Shown here piece after piece: positions 46,691 through 55,577 of a stretch of 64,000 bases of DNA. A model generated the notes under the pieces. That model was not told the origin of the DNA, did not search any database, and worked only from the letters and a program-made list of their open reading frames with translations. The position numbers and the translations under genes were made by a program. The DNA is taken from the NCBI RefSeq assembly GCF_029581355.1, contig NZ_CP120849.1, positions 4,868,501 to 4,932,500 of the forward strand, read 5' to 3'. Every line of letters begins with the position of its first letter. Position 1 is the stretch's first letter. Origin of the DNA: Parabacteroides chongii (GTDB lineage Bacteria > Bacteroidota > Bacteroidia > Bacteroidales > Tannerellaceae).

Positions 46691-46767
46691 TTCAGATTTT
46701 TTATTATTTATAAAACACTGATTGTAAGATGGAAAGAGGCTGTTCTCCCTTATTATATAAATAAGGT

Positions 46768-47685
46768 TTATCCCACCCGCAAATAGCAGCCGATCGTCTC
46801 AGAAACCTGACGGTTTGCTTTGGCAACTTCCGATACGTCAAACTCCTTTAAATAGATACGGGTTGTCCTTTCCGACGTATGTCCCAATGCCTGACTGATC
46901 ACGCCGATAGGTACATGCAGGTGATACGCCTCCGAAGCCCAAGCATGACGGAACGAATAGGTCGTCAATGTTTCCGGCAAATTCAGCATCACACTGATAT
47001 CTTTCAGGTACCGGTTTTCCGTTGCCAGACAGGCTTTATACTGTTCGTGGGTCATATCTTCCGATAATACCGGAAAAAGATAGTGCCGCTCTGCACTGCG
47101 GTAGCGGTCGATGAGCATCCGCATCTCCGCCGACACTTCCATCCGGATCAGTACCCCCGTCTTCTGACGGCGGTATTCCAGCACCGTACCGTTCTCCACC
47201 AGGTTCTCACCCGTCAGATGCACGATATCCACAAAAGGGATACCGCAGGCAAGGAAAGTGAACAGTGCCAGGTCGGCCGCCAGTTGCTTGGCCGGTTCCT
47301 TTTTCAGATCGAGCGAAGCGATCTTCTTTATCACTTCCACCGGCACAGCCCGTTTACGTGTCTCCTCCCGTTTCAACCGCAGTCCGGCAAAAGGCGATCT
47401 CTCCTGCCGTCCCCTACCGAACGGCAAAGCACGGTTATACATCGCCCGAAGGCAACTAAGGTAGCTGTTCACCGTATTGACACGCAGCCCTTTCCTCTGC
47501 AGCCACAACTGGAAGTCCTGCACAAGTTCCGCCGTCACATCCTTATGTGCCGGCCCTACATCTGTGATAAAGCATTCGAAATGGTTCCGCACAGCTCTAT
47601 ACAGATCGGCGGTACTCTCATCTCCCCGCCTACGTTTATCCTGTTCCTGCGTCGCCATCAGCCCGCAAAAATCTTTTCTCTTCAT
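46768..47685 (-). CDS. Tyrosine recombinase (phase-switch invertase family)
   Basis: 305 aa from ATG 47685, set by GGAGGA 6 nt upstream. N-terminal SAM-like core-binding domain (about 25-105), then a catalytic domain with K175 in YRRQKTGV, R246 in YSFRHAWAS, H269 in LGHTSERTT and the nucleophile Y278 in RIYL. At the first catalytic arginine position (family F-x-x-RGxxFVD) the sequence is FLACGIPFVD, so Arg is Cys147. Its stop touches the right inverted repeat. It is the natural candidate to flip the element, but its activity is doubtful. Confidence 0.88.
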   Translation of the reverse strand: MKRKDFCGLMATQEQDKRRRGDESTADLYRAVRNHFECFITDVGPAHKDVTAELVQDFQLWLQRKGLRVNTVNSYLSCLRAMYNRALPFGRGRQERSPFAGLRLKREETRKRAVPVEVIKKIASLDLKKEPAKQLAADLALFTFLACGIPFVDIVHLTGENLVENGTVLEYRRQKTGVLIRMEVSAEMRMLIDRYRSAERHYLFPVLSEDMTHEQYKACLATENRYLKDISVMLNLPETLTTYSFRHAWASEAYHLHVPIGVISQALGHTSERTTRIYLKEFDVSEVAKANRQVSETIGCYLRVG

Positions 47686-47797
47686 AACTCTTCCTCCATT
47701 CATTTTCAGATTGATCAAAAAGATAAAGATAAACATTCCCCCCTTTCAAAATATTCGTTTTTCACCTCCCCAGCTAACAGCACTTCCCTCCTAAATC

Positions 47798-47816
47798 TTT
47801 GTTCCAGAGGAACAAA
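47798..47816. promoter_or_regulatory. Palindrome upstream of the recombinase gene
   Basis: TTTGTTCCAGAGGAACAAA: perfect 8-bp arms around AGA, 113 bp upstream of the recombinase ATG. Likely a dimeric regulator site. Confidence 0.5.
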
Positions 47817-47822
47817 CCGACC

Positions 47823-47966
47823 TCACCGCCCCGTTTCCCTCCCTTCATCCCCACTCCTTCCTGAAATCATTGCAATGATTCTCCCCCATCATCACAATCT
47901 CCCCACGAAGTCATCACAATGACTCCGCACACTCATCACAATGAAGGGGGGTAATCATTGTGATGA
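47823..47966. repeat. Phased TCAT-type palindrome array, 22-bp period
   Basis: Five 12-bp units of the form TCAT-YRCAAT/TGTG-GA start at 47867, 47889, 47911, 47933 and 47955, exactly 22 bp apart (TCATTGCAATGA, TCATCACAATCT, TCATCACAATGA twice, TCATTGTGATGA). Two decayed units keep phase at 47845 (TCATCC) and 47823 (TCACC). The array lies 140-280 bp upstream of the recombinase gene. Confidence 0.85.
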
Positions 47967-48224
47967 AAAATTTAACACATGAAAAAGGAATAGATTTTCT
48001 TCAAATATTACTCCCTAAAATGGAGTATATACAACTTCCCAAAAGCTAGAAGCATCTTTTTGACTGATCGTTTTCAATAAACAAATTGTAGCTGGTCTCG
48101 CCTTTTCCCTACCACTTGCTCTGAAAACATTACAATGATGGGCTTTATCACCTAACTAAAATATACTTCTATCTTCTATGGAATATCTTTATGTCAAACC
48201 TCAAATCCCGGTGAAGCAGAAAAA
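47967..48224. other. Intergenic region, no gene seen
   Basis: AT-rich spacer. One isolated copy of the array motif, ACATTACAATGA (48129-48140), lies out of phase with the array. Nothing else supported. Confidence 0.4.
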
Positions 48225-48278
48225 AATTATCCTCTTATCTCCCCTCTTCATCGAGAGCCGGGAAATAAGAGGATAATT
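48225..48278 (-). terminator. Terminator after the MNT/HEPN locus
   Basis: AATTATCCTCTTAT (48225-48238) pairs perfectly with ATAAGAGGATAATT (48265-48278); on the minus strand seven or so Ts follow. Confidence 0.8.
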
Positions 48279-48309
48279 ACCAAATTGACAATTTACTATA
48301 ACAATACAA

Positions 48310-48364
48310 TTATTCTAAAATCAGTTTTTCCAACGAATCAAACGGTTCTCTCATCGTCTGTCAT
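48310..48364 (-). pseudogene. HEPN toxin stub
   Basis: The ATG at 48364 overlaps the MNT stop (ATGA). The frame reads MTDDERTV and stops; in the next frame a short EPFDSLEKLILE tail ends at 48310. MTxxERT is a usual start for HEPN partners, and the tail looks like a HEPN C-terminus. More than 100 codons between are gone. Confidence 0.55.
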
Positions 48365-48669
48365 AATACTACTCCTTCCTTCATTACATTCTCATAAAAA
48401 GGAGTAATCAGATTATTCCAAAACTTCTTAGGGAAAACTCGCGGACTAATTATGACACCTGTTTCAAACTCGATATCATAAAGAGGATAAGCTATTTCCT
48501 GTTCTTCTTTCAGTGAAATATTATCCTTATTTACCAGTATCAGTACATCTATATCACTATCAGGACGAGCATCCCCTCGCGCTTCACTTCCATAAAATAT
48601 AGCTTGAGCATCTGGGGCAACACGACGAAGAACTTCACGGATGCGATTTACTATTTCAGGACGTTTCAT
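48361..48669 (-). CDS. MNT-type nucleotidyltransferase (orphan antitoxin)
   Basis: 102 aa. The minimal nucleotidyltransferase motif is intact: GSEARGDARPDSDID with G27-S28 and the metal-binding D39 and D41, followed by VLILVNK. In MNT-HEPN toxin-antitoxin pairs the MNT protein silences the HEPN RNase by adding AMP to it. The partner gene that should follow is reduced to a stub, so this is an antitoxin without its toxin. An AAGGAGA site precedes the start by 6-7 nt. Confidence 0.85.
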   Translation of the reverse strand: MKRPEIVNRIREVLRRVAPDAQAIFYGSEARGDARPDSDIDVLILVNKDNISLKEEQEIAYPLYDIEFETGVIISPRVFPKKFWNNLITPFYENVMKEGVVL

Positions 48670-48707
48670 AGGATTCTCCTTTCTTTATTAATAATATATG
48701 TACTCTG

Positions 48708-48715
48708 CAAATGTA
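48708..48715 (-). promoter_or_regulatory. Promoter -7 element of the MNT gene
   Basis: TACATTTG on the minus strand, 38 bp before the ATG at 48669. Confidence 0.5.
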
Positions 48716-48774
48716 ACAAATCCGGAGAGAATAGCAAGAGGATTTCAGTATTGTAATATTCATAATTGAATGAT

Positions 48775-49290
48775 TTAACGATCTATTATTACTTTTCTAT
48801 AGTCTCCGTCGCTTTTCTTCTGAAAGCCATTTCTCAGTAATGCCTTTATAGAAATCATATTTTCCTCCACCGGATCTGCCGCAATTTCTTTGCCTCCGAT
48901 TTCAATAAGCTTTTCCTCCAACATCTGAATAATCCTTTTGCCAAGACCTTTATTCAAATATTCCTCTTCACCGATCAGATAACCAATTTCAAATGTATGA
49001 TTTTCCTCTACTACATCTCCATACAGTGCATTAAAATCATGCCCGTCTTCTTCCAAATCTTTCAAGAAAAAGCAATCAGTATAAAGACAATACCCAATCC
49101 TCCGATCCTCATGGTAAACAATAAAGTGCTTTAAGAAATCATATTTCCCGTCTCTTTCCCTTATCTCATCCAGCCAATCCTCTTTATCACCAAACCATTT
49201 CGATATATACTCCTTATCCAACCATTTATCAAAATATGGTATATCTTCATCCATCAGAGGTTTTAATACAAGTTCTTTCTTATTTATCAT
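48775..49290 (-). CDS. GNAT family N-acetyltransferase (AAC(6')-like)
   Basis: 171 aa from ATG 49290; a longer reading to 49338 adds 16 residues untypical for the family. The fold resembles aminoglycoside 6'-N-acetyltransferases and other RimJ-like enzymes: LKPLMDEDIPYFDKWLDKEYISKWFG, FEIGYLIGEEEYLNKGLGKRIIQML (acetyl-CoA loop), and EENMISIKALLRNGFQKKS. Whether it acts on aminoglycosides or a cell metabolite cannot be told. AT-rich and standing alone with 268 bp of empty sequence upstream. Confidence 0.8.
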   Translation of the reverse strand: MINKKELVLKPLMDEDIPYFDKWLDKEYISKWFGDKEDWLDEIRERDGKYDFLKHFIVYHEDRRIGYCLYTDCFFLKDLEEDGHDFNALYGDVVEENHTFEIGYLIGEEEYLNKGLGKRIIQMLEEKLIEIGGKEIAADPVEENMISIKALLRNGFQKKSDGDYRKVIIDR

Positions 49291-49558
49291 AGATTTTTCG
49301 TTATAGTATTTTATTTGATGACATCCATTCCTTCGCACTCAAACAAAAGAGCTTTCTTTCCATACATTTCTATATCTTCCTATACTTATTCTACTAACAA
49401 TACAAATATTGTCCATTTTTATTTTACACACAAAACAAAAATACATATTTATCATTTTATCGACAAAACAAAAATCATTCTACCCTAAAGTTTGTATGTC
49501 TAAAAAATAATACAATACAGTGCAGGAATCCGAAGAAACCTGCACCATATAAATAAAA

Positions 49559-50614
49559 TCAGGAATTTGCTTTGCGCTTCTTCACTTCTTCCACGAGCTT
49601 TGTAAAGGATTTATCCCTTTTACGTTTCTCATGTTCGGAGGCGGAGAAATGCCAGGCTTCCCGCTTTAGTTTCAGATAGCTTTCATACACTTTTGTATCC
49701 AACAGGCCCTTGTCGACCGCTTCCAGCACGGCACAACCAGGTTCATTGGTATGTGTACAATCCTTGAAGCGACACGATTCTGCATAACTGGAAATTTCCA
49801 GCATTTCAGCAAGTGAATCGGGATTATCTACAGCCAATCCAAATTCACGAATACCCGGAGTATCTATTAAAACGCCTGAACCGTCCATCAAGACCATCTC
49901 CCGGCGGGTGGAAGTATGCCTTCCTTTCCCTGTGGACTGGCTTATATCCGATGTCAGCAGCACTGATCTTTCACAAAGTGCATTAACAAGAGAACTCTTC
50001 CCCACACCCGACGAACCGACAAACACCACCGTTTCGCCTTCCGATATGGATTCCCGTAACCGGGAAACTGTCTCAGGATGATGGATACTGGTGAAAAACA
50101 CCGGCATCCTGCTGGCAAGATGTTTGATCGCCTCTTCTACTACCTGTCTATCAAAAGGCAGATCGGATTTATTGAGTATCAACACAGGATCGATACCTTC
50201 TTCCAGTATCTGAACCATAAAACGTTCGACCCTGCGGATATTGAAATTATCATCGAGGCTCTGTACAATAAACGCCTTATCCACATACGATGCAATCGCC
50301 TGTTTCTCGGCTACTGTCCCACTTTTCTTACGGTACAATGTCCGTTCACGGGGCAGCATATCGACGATAATCCCTTTACTATCGTCGAAAGGTTGAAACA
50401 GAACCCAATCGCCTGTACAAGGCAGTTCAAAGTCAGATCTTCCATACATCATATTTCCCGTCAACTCGCATTGGAACAATCCGTCTTCGGAAATAACTTC
50501 ATAACAGGTGCGATGCACGACGGCTATCCGTCCGTGAGATAACGTATTATATGCCGATTTTTGTTTCAGTTGGTTCAACCTGTCATTCCAACCATACATA
50601 TCCAAACAGATCAT
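49559..50614 (-). CDS. rsgA: Small ribosomal subunit biogenesis GTPase RsgA
   Basis: 351 aa. Circularly permuted GTPase: an N-terminal OB-fold (about 25-95), then G4 NKSD (148-151), G1 GSSGVGKS (200-207), G3 DTPG (251-254), and a zinc-binding C-terminal domain with C281, C286, H288 and C294. It checks late maturation of the 30S subunit and hydrolyses GTP on it. The ATG overlaps the methyltransferase stop (ATGA), so the two are coupled. The 3' end has a weak GTGCAGG/CCTGCAC hairpin (49520-49545). Confidence 0.95.
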   Translation of the reverse strand: MICLDMYGWNDRLNQLKQKSAYNTLSHGRIAVVHRTCYEVISEDGLFQCELTGNMMYGRSDFELPCTGDWVLFQPFDDSKGIIVDMLPRERTLYRKKSGTVAEKQAIASYVDKAFIVQSLDDNFNIRRVERFMVQILEEGIDPVLILNKSDLPFDRQVVEEAIKHLASRMPVFFTSIHHPETVSRLRESISEGETVVFVGSSGVGKSSLVNALCERSVLLTSDISQSTGKGRHTSTRREMVLMDGSGVLIDTPGIREFGLAVDNPDSLAEMLEISSYAESCRFKDCTHTNEPGCAVLEAVDKGLLDTKVYESYLKLKREAWHFSASEHEKRKRDKSFTKLVEEVKKRKANS

Positions 50615-51390
50615 AGCGTTATCTTTTTAGCGATATAAAACACATAGCCGTAGAATCCTTTGTACTTACGGTATAATTCCTCTTCGTGATGTGACATCGC
50701 GACAAGTTCTTCGGCAGTTTTATTTCCCGGATATTTGGCTAGAAACTTTTCCCGTGCTTTAACCAAAGGCGCAAAATAATGCTCTGTCCAGCAAGTTTCA
50801 GGCAAAATAAAAGAAGCGACAGGAAGATATCCGGCCTTTTGTATCAGGGCCACCTGATTGGGAATGGTTTCTATTTCCGGATAAGCCTCCATCCAAAAAT
50901 CATGGATCTCTGCGGGACGTTCTTCGGTAAACCATGTGCTTTCGGAAACAGCGATATATCCTCCTGTCTTCAGATATTTACGCCATTCGTTCAGTCCGCG
51001 TTCAAAGCCTATATTATAAATAGCTCCTTCCGACCAGATCAGGTCTAATTCACCTTCTCCAAAAGGAAGGTTATCCATTGAACCGACAATTCCTTCCACT
51101 CTATCCTGAAGATTTAGTTTCCTGGCATTGTCGTTGAACCGGTCGATGAATCCCGGAAAAAAGTCGAGACCTGTAATATGTCCCGGAGCATGCTGCGCCA
51201 ATGTCATTATCTGTCCGCCTGTACCGCAACCCAAATCGGCAATAAGAGACCGATCGGTCAGGTTGTCTATAAAACTCAATGCTTTAAGGGTCACTTCAGG
51301 ACTTCCGGGTCCCTGACGTTCCGTGTTTAAAAAATATTCGCAGATTAAATTAAAATCGAATTCGTGAATTGTTTTATTTTCGTTACTCAT
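50611..51390 (-). CDS. Class I SAM-dependent methyltransferase
   Basis: 259 aa from ATG 51390. Motif [18 protein letters not shown], then [14 protein letters not shown] and a [15 protein letters not shown] motif IV region. It resembles the Bacteroidetes small-molecule methyltransferases, sometimes listed near arsenite or unknown substrates; no specific call can be made. It overlaps rsgA by 4 bp, so both are made together, which could point to a role linked to ribosome or RNA, but that is speculation. Confidence 0.8.
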   Translation of the reverse strand: MSNENKTIHEFDFNLICEYFLNTERQGPGSPEVTLKALSFIDNLTDRSLIADLGCGTGGQIMTLAQHAPGHITGLDFFPGFIDRFNDNARKLNLQDRVEGIVGSMDNLPFGEGELDLIWSEGAIYNIGFERGLNEWRKYLKTGGYIAVSESTWFTEERPAEIHDFWMEAYPEIETIPNQVALIQKAGYLPVASFILPETCWTEHYFAPLVKAREKFLAKYPGNKTAEELVAMSHHEEELYRKYKGFYGYVFYIAKKITL

Positions 51391-51616
51391 TTTCTTTATG
51401 TATATAGCATACCCGTGAAAGCATAACAATGCCGTCATCATTGTACACTGATTAAAATTGAATTAATACAATAGAAATTACACCCGAGCAGAATTACCCG
51501 AGAATAAACGAAAGGACAACCTGTACAAGGAATACAGATTGTTTACTACACCAAATCCGATTTAAATAGTTTGTTTAACATGCGGCAAAGGTACATAATA
51601 TTTTGTATTATGCTAA

Positions 51617-52984
51617 TTATATATGCGGAAACTCCACCACAAACACAGTCTCTTCACCCGGATAAGAATGAACGTAGATATTTCCTTTGTGGAGGAAAAC
51701 GATCTTTTGAACTAACGCCATCCCTATTCCATTGCCAACAGCATAGTTACGGTTACTGCCACGGTGAAAGGCGGTAAAAAGATGTTCCATATCCTCTGCG
51801 GGGATTCCGATGCCTGAATCAGAAAAGCGGAGGATGGATTTTTCTTCATAGAAAGATATCTGCACTGAGGAAGTCTTGTCATCGGAAAATTTACAGTTGT
51901 TCTCCATCAGGTTAACAAAGGCAGTTTTCAATAGATAAGCATTCCCGGAGACGGTGATCATGGCATCATCGTCGGTCTCTTCTTCAAAAAGCAGATTGAC
52001 CTTATACTCCTTATTGGCTTTCAGAACCAGTTCGCGGGCATCGAGCAACAATTCGTCCAGACGTACCTCTTCCATACTGATCTGCTCCGGCTGATAACTG
52101 GCACGAGCCAGATTAAGCAAGCCCTCAGATAATTTCACCACCTTATCCGCATCCGTCAAAGCCTCTTCCACCGCTTTCCGATAGGCTTCACCGGAACGCT
52201 CCTTGAGAAGCGTAACCTCCAGGCCACCGATCAAGGCAGCCATAGGCGTACGAAGTTCGTGGGAGACATTACTGACAAACATTTTCTGCGCATCGAACGA
52301 CTGCTCCAATCGGTCGAGCGTATGGTTGAAGGTCACAGCCAACTCTCCCAATTCGTCTTTCTCGTCCGCTACCGGAACTCTTTCGTCCAAATTGGATGCC
52401 GTTATCTTCTCCACCTTCCTGACGATATTCGAGACGGGCGACAAAGCACTTCGCGACAGAAAATACCCCACAACAGCCAGTACTGCCAATCCGACACCCC
52501 ATAATATCAGCAGGATATTCCGTAAAGCATCGAGTTTCGCATAGCCATAACCGTCAAATGCAGCAGCCGTGATAACATAGTCTTTCCCCTCAAAAGGATA
52601 CAAAAGTCCGACCACCTGATAATCTCCTTCAAAGAACTCGATGGATTTTTTTTCGACAATACGCCGGATCATTTCAGGAGTTTCTTTCACCCGGTCTATC
52701 TCTTTGGCATCATGATAGAGTAGATTGAAATCCGGCTCGTAAACAGCCACCTCCACCTCATCGATAAACTCCCGGTTATTCATGTAAATGGATTGCATAG
52801 TAGCGGCATTGACCTTATGTTGCAGGAATAGATTGGCTTTCGTAATCCCTTCCTTTTTCAGGTCACGATAGAAAACACTTTTCCGGTTACTTTCCGACAA
52901 GAACCAGATCATTCCCATCAGGAACAGGAAGACAGTAGCTGTGACTGCCGTATAACGGATCGTCAGTTTAGTCCTGATTTTCAT
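51617..52984 (-). CDS. Sensor histidine kinase
   Basis: 455 aa. Two membrane helices (about 13-30 and 155-177) enclose a periplasmic sensor of about 125 residues. Then a HAMP domain (about 180-232), HisKA with H242 in SHELRTPMA, and an HATPase domain with NLMENNCKF (N box), DSGIGIPAEDM (G1) and GNGIGMALV (G2). Its start overlaps the response regulator gene by 17 bp. Layout is close to CusS/RprX-type kinases; the signal is not known. Confidence 0.92.
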   Translation of the reverse strand: MKIRTKLTIRYTAVTATVFLFLMGMIWFLSESNRKSVFYRDLKKEGITKANLFLQHKVNAATMQSIYMNNREFIDEVEVAVYEPDFNLLYHDAKEIDRVKETPEMIRRIVEKKSIEFFEGDYQVVGLLYPFEGKDYVITAAAFDGYGYAKLDALRNILLILWGVGLAVLAVVGYFLSRSALSPVSNIVRKVEKITASNLDERVPVADEKDELGELAVTFNHTLDRLEQSFDAQKMFVSNVSHELRTPMAALIGGLEVTLLKERSGEAYRKAVEEALTDADKVVKLSEGLLNLARASYQPEQISMEEVRLDELLLDARELVLKANKEYKVNLLFEEETDDDAMITVSGNAYLLKTAFVNLMENNCKFSDDKTSSVQISFYEEKSILRFSDSGIGIPAEDMEHLFTAFHRGSNRNYAVGNGIGMALVQKIVFLHKGNIYVHSYPGEETVFVVEFPHI

Positions 52985-53666
52985 CGGTACGCAGTATAAA
53001 ACCCATGCCTGGCTTAGTATGGATCAGTTTAACAGGAAAATCACGGTCAACTTTCTTTCGGAGATAATTGATATAGACATCGATAAAATTAGTCCCCGTA
53101 TCGAAATGAGTGTTCCAAACCTTATCGGCTATCTCCGCACGCGACAGGACACGCTCCGGGTTCTCCATCATATAAGCCAACAAATTAAACTCTTTAGGTG
53201 TCAGTTTTATCTCACGTCCATCGCGAAAGACAGACTTGCCGGACAGATCGATACGAAGATCGGCATAGTTTAGCTCCTGGGGTTGTGCAGTTTGCGAAGC
53301 GACAACTTTTCTTTTCAGCAGCACCTTGATACGGGCATCCAGTTCGCGGAAATCGAAAGGTTTGACCATATAATCGTCCGCCCCGGCATCGAAGCCGTCC
53401 AGCTTGTCGTCGGTTGTACCCAAAGCTGTAAGCATCAGAACGGGGATATCCGGATTCAGTTGCCGCACCTCTTTCGTCAGCTCAAAGCCATTCATCTTAG
53501 GCAGGATAATATCAGAGATCACCAGATCGAACCCCGAAGCCCGAAAAAGACGCAACCCCATCTCCCCGTCAAAAGCCACCGACACCTGATAGCCGGAATC
53601 TTCCAGACCGACCTTCAGGAGCTCCGCTACACGCTGTTCATCTTCTACTACCAGTATTCTTGTCAT
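52968..53666 (-). CDS. OmpR-family response regulator
   Basis: 232 aa. Receiver domain with E8-D9, phosphorylated D52 and a later K near 102 in MVKPFDF, then a winged-helix DNA-binding domain from about 130 (LTPKEFNLLAYMMENPERVLSRAEIADKVWNTHFDTGTNFIDVYINYLRKKV). It is the first gene of a two-gene operon with the kinase. It is a possible binder of the paired direct repeats found elsewhere in the window, such as above mgtA, but nothing links them directly. Confidence 0.95.
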   Translation of the reverse strand: MTRILVVEDEQRVAELLKVGLEDSGYQVSVAFDGEMGLRLFRASGFDLVISDIILPKMNGFELTKEVRQLNPDIPVLMLTALGTTDDKLDGFDAGADDYMVKPFDFRELDARIKVLLKRKVVASQTAQPQELNYADLRIDLSGKSVFRDGREIKLTPKEFNLLAYMMENPERVLSRAEIADKVWNTHFDTGTNFIDVYINYLRKKVDRDFPVKLIHTKPGMGFILRTDENQD

Positions 53667-53779
53667 GGGAAAAGGCTTTTACAAATTACAGTGAATGATA
53701 TCTGCAAATATAATCATTAATTATAAATCAGGCATCACCCCTCTCAGGTATGCATCTATCCCATACAAAGAAGAAAACA

Positions 53780-54289
53780 TTATTCTTCCGACAAACTGAA
53801 CTCCTTATTAGAGAATAATTCAGCCAATCCCGATATCTGCTTCAAACGCAATATTTCATCTTTATCCATTCCTATATTACGTTGTATCCAGGCATCGGAC
53901 ATACCACATTTGGAAAGTTCGGAGACTATATGACTCATCAACTCGATATTATGGGTGCCGCGTGCCCTGTTATGGCGAATCGTCGATGCCATTCTATTGG
54001 ACAGATCTTTTTCTATGACAGTAACGGGAAGCATTCCGTGTTCACGTTCATATATACGTTTCGACGTTTTCATGACCATATAACGGTGATAACCGTCAAC
54101 CAATTCATACATATCTTTCTCCGGTACGTAATAGCATACGCAAGGTGAGGTGAAGCCATCTTCCCAGATGGAGACTTCCAGTAATTGCATTTCCGGGGGA
54201 GCAACCACATTGGGGTTATAGCTGTTAGCCATTACTTTTTCAACTGGAACAGGTCTTACTTTGTAGACAGGGCTAGTATATTCCTCCAT
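53780..54289 (-). CDS. ParB/sulfiredoxin-fold protein, IbrB-like
   Basis: 169 aa from ATG 54289, which keeps the start near VYKVRPVPVEKV, the usual first strand. ParB-N-like fold: NPNVVAPPEMQLLEVSIWEDGFTSPCVCYY, ELVDGYHRYMVM, VTVIEKDLSNRMASTIRHNRARGTHNIE; a helix-turn-helix-like end (CGMSDAWIQRNIGMDKDEILRLKQI). IbrB-type proteins act with the PAPS-reductase-like IbrA in gene regulation in E. coli. Its start overlaps the IbrA-like gene by 17 bp. Confidence 0.8.
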   Translation of the reverse strand: MEEYTSPVYKVRPVPVEKVMANSYNPNVVAPPEMQLLEVSIWEDGFTSPCVCYYVPEKDMYELVDGYHRYMVMKTSKRIYEREHGMLPVTVIEKDLSNRMASTIRHNRARGTHNIELMSHIVSELSKCGMSDAWIQRNIGMDKDEILRLKQISGLAELFSNKEFSLSEE

Positions 54290-55577
54290 ATAATTCAGAG
54301 TTATAAAGTTGTAAAATATTTTCCTTTTGTTTTCTCTCATGAATATTCAATGAGAATCCCATATATTTACAATAGTAATCGTTTTTCAGAATACAGATAC
54401 AAACCCGTTTATAGGTCGGCAGTTCCTTAAATTCCGGAATATCGATATCATCCAGATATTCCATACGGACTGGTTTCTTTTTTGTCTTATAATTCGTGCT
54501 GTCTTCCACCCGGATAGGGACCCCGATCTGTTGCAGTTTCTCGATCGTTTCCTCAGCAAGGCATCCTCCTTTATCCCGCCAGAATTTTATGCTGACAGAC
54601 AACTTCTGTAAATAACCGTTACGCGTCTTCTCAGGCAATGTTTTTAACAGGAATTCCATATAAGACTTCCAGGTCATTCCTTTAGGCAACTTGACCGATT
54701 GCCATCCCAAAGCGGAAGTGCCGCCATATAATCCGGCAAAACCGACACCGTTGACCCGTCCGATCATCTTTCCCCACATATCGGGATCTATCGCCCGGTA
54801 TAGTTTCAGGCTAGCCAGCGCCTGGGAAATAAAAGGACTTGCCACCCGCTGTTTTTCAAGAGGCACTCCGGCCTGATAATACAGGTCGTACAAATGATTA
54901 TAATCCCATTGAAACTTACCGTTGGCAATCCATATATCTTTCGTTTTCCAATCAAAGATAGGATAAGCGTTATAGACACGAGGCATTACCTGATGAACCC
55001 ATTTCAACCGCCGATAGGTCTGTACCTTACTTTTTATATGGATAGCCCTCCATCTGTTGAAGCTCTCCTGAGTACGTATCCCGATCAAACAGCAAGTTCT
55101 TCCAGCCTGCTTTTTCTCATGCAGCCATCCTGCAAACAACAACTGAAACTGATAATCCCACATATCTTCATTATAGAATGGAAAATCTTCAGCTTTCAAA
55201 GAGTTTTCAGGCATTTTGTTTACCCAGATATTTTGCTGTAGCTTATCCCAGGGACGCCAATAGTTTTGGAACATCGAGGTACAGGTCGGAACTTTGAAGG
55301 GAACACAAACTCTATATATTTCCAAAATATCCGCATTAGAAGCCAGTGTCCGGTCTACATAAGATGTCGTTTCCTGGTACTGCACCTCATAATCCATATG
55401 AAATACACCCAGTTTTCGCTTCAACCGGTGTTCACGTATATAGTCAATACACAAATTCAACAGCACACCGCTGTCTTTACCACCGGAAAAGGATACATAT
55501 ATATTATCGAAGTCGGAAAATATCTTATCCAACCGCGCTTGTACTGCTTCGTAAACATTTATCTTTTCTCTCATCAT
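54273..55577 (-). CDS. PAPS reductase-like ATP pyrophosphatase, IbrA-like (DUF3440)
   Basis: 434 aa. PP-loop SFSGGKDSG (residues 29-37) binds ATP; the DUF3440 region follows with KVPTCTSMFQNYWRPWD, CCLIGIRTQESFNRWRAI, YPIFDWKTKDIWIANGKFQWDYN and YYQAGVPLEKQRVASPF. These proteins use the adenylation chemistry of PAPS reductases and tRNA thiolases but the substrate is not known. It lies between a GNAT gene and a ParB-like gene and overlaps both (53 and 17 bp), a tight operon. Confidence 0.85.
   Translation of the reverse strand: MMREKINVYEAVQARLDKIFSDFDNIYVSFSGGKDSGVLLNLCIDYIREHRLKRKLGVFHMDYEVQYQETTSYVDRTLASNADILEIYRVCVPFKVPTCTSMFQNYWRPWDKLQQNIWVNKMPENSLKAEDFPFYNEDMWDYQFQLLFAGWLHEKKQAGRTCCLIGIRTQESFNRWRAIHIKSKVQTYRRLKWVHQVMPRVYNAYPIFDWKTKDIWIANGKFQWDYNHLYDLYYQAGVPLEKQRVASPFISQALASLKLYRAIDPDMWGKMIGRVNGVGFAGLYGGTSALGWQSVKLPKGMTWKSYMEFLLKTLPEKTRNGYLQKLSVSIKFWRDKGGCLAEETIEKLQQIGVPIRVEDSTNYKTKKKPVRMEYLDDIDIPEFKELPTYKRVCICILKNDYYCKYMGFSLNIHERKQKENILQLYNSELYGGIY

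Larger units (their letters stand above)
46350..46767. other. Invertible promoter element (phase switch)
   Basis: Two exact 21-bp inverted repeats, 46350-46370 and 46747-46767 (core CCTTATTTATATAATAAGG), enclose 376 bp. Each repeat is two 7-bp arms CCTTATT/AATAAGG around a 5-bp asymmetric centre (TATAT or ATATA), the classic layout for tyrosine-recombinase crossover sites. The right repeat ends one base before the stop codon of the recombinase gene. A consensus promoter inside points right, away from the fimbrial genes, so this copy is OFF. Confidence 0.85.
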
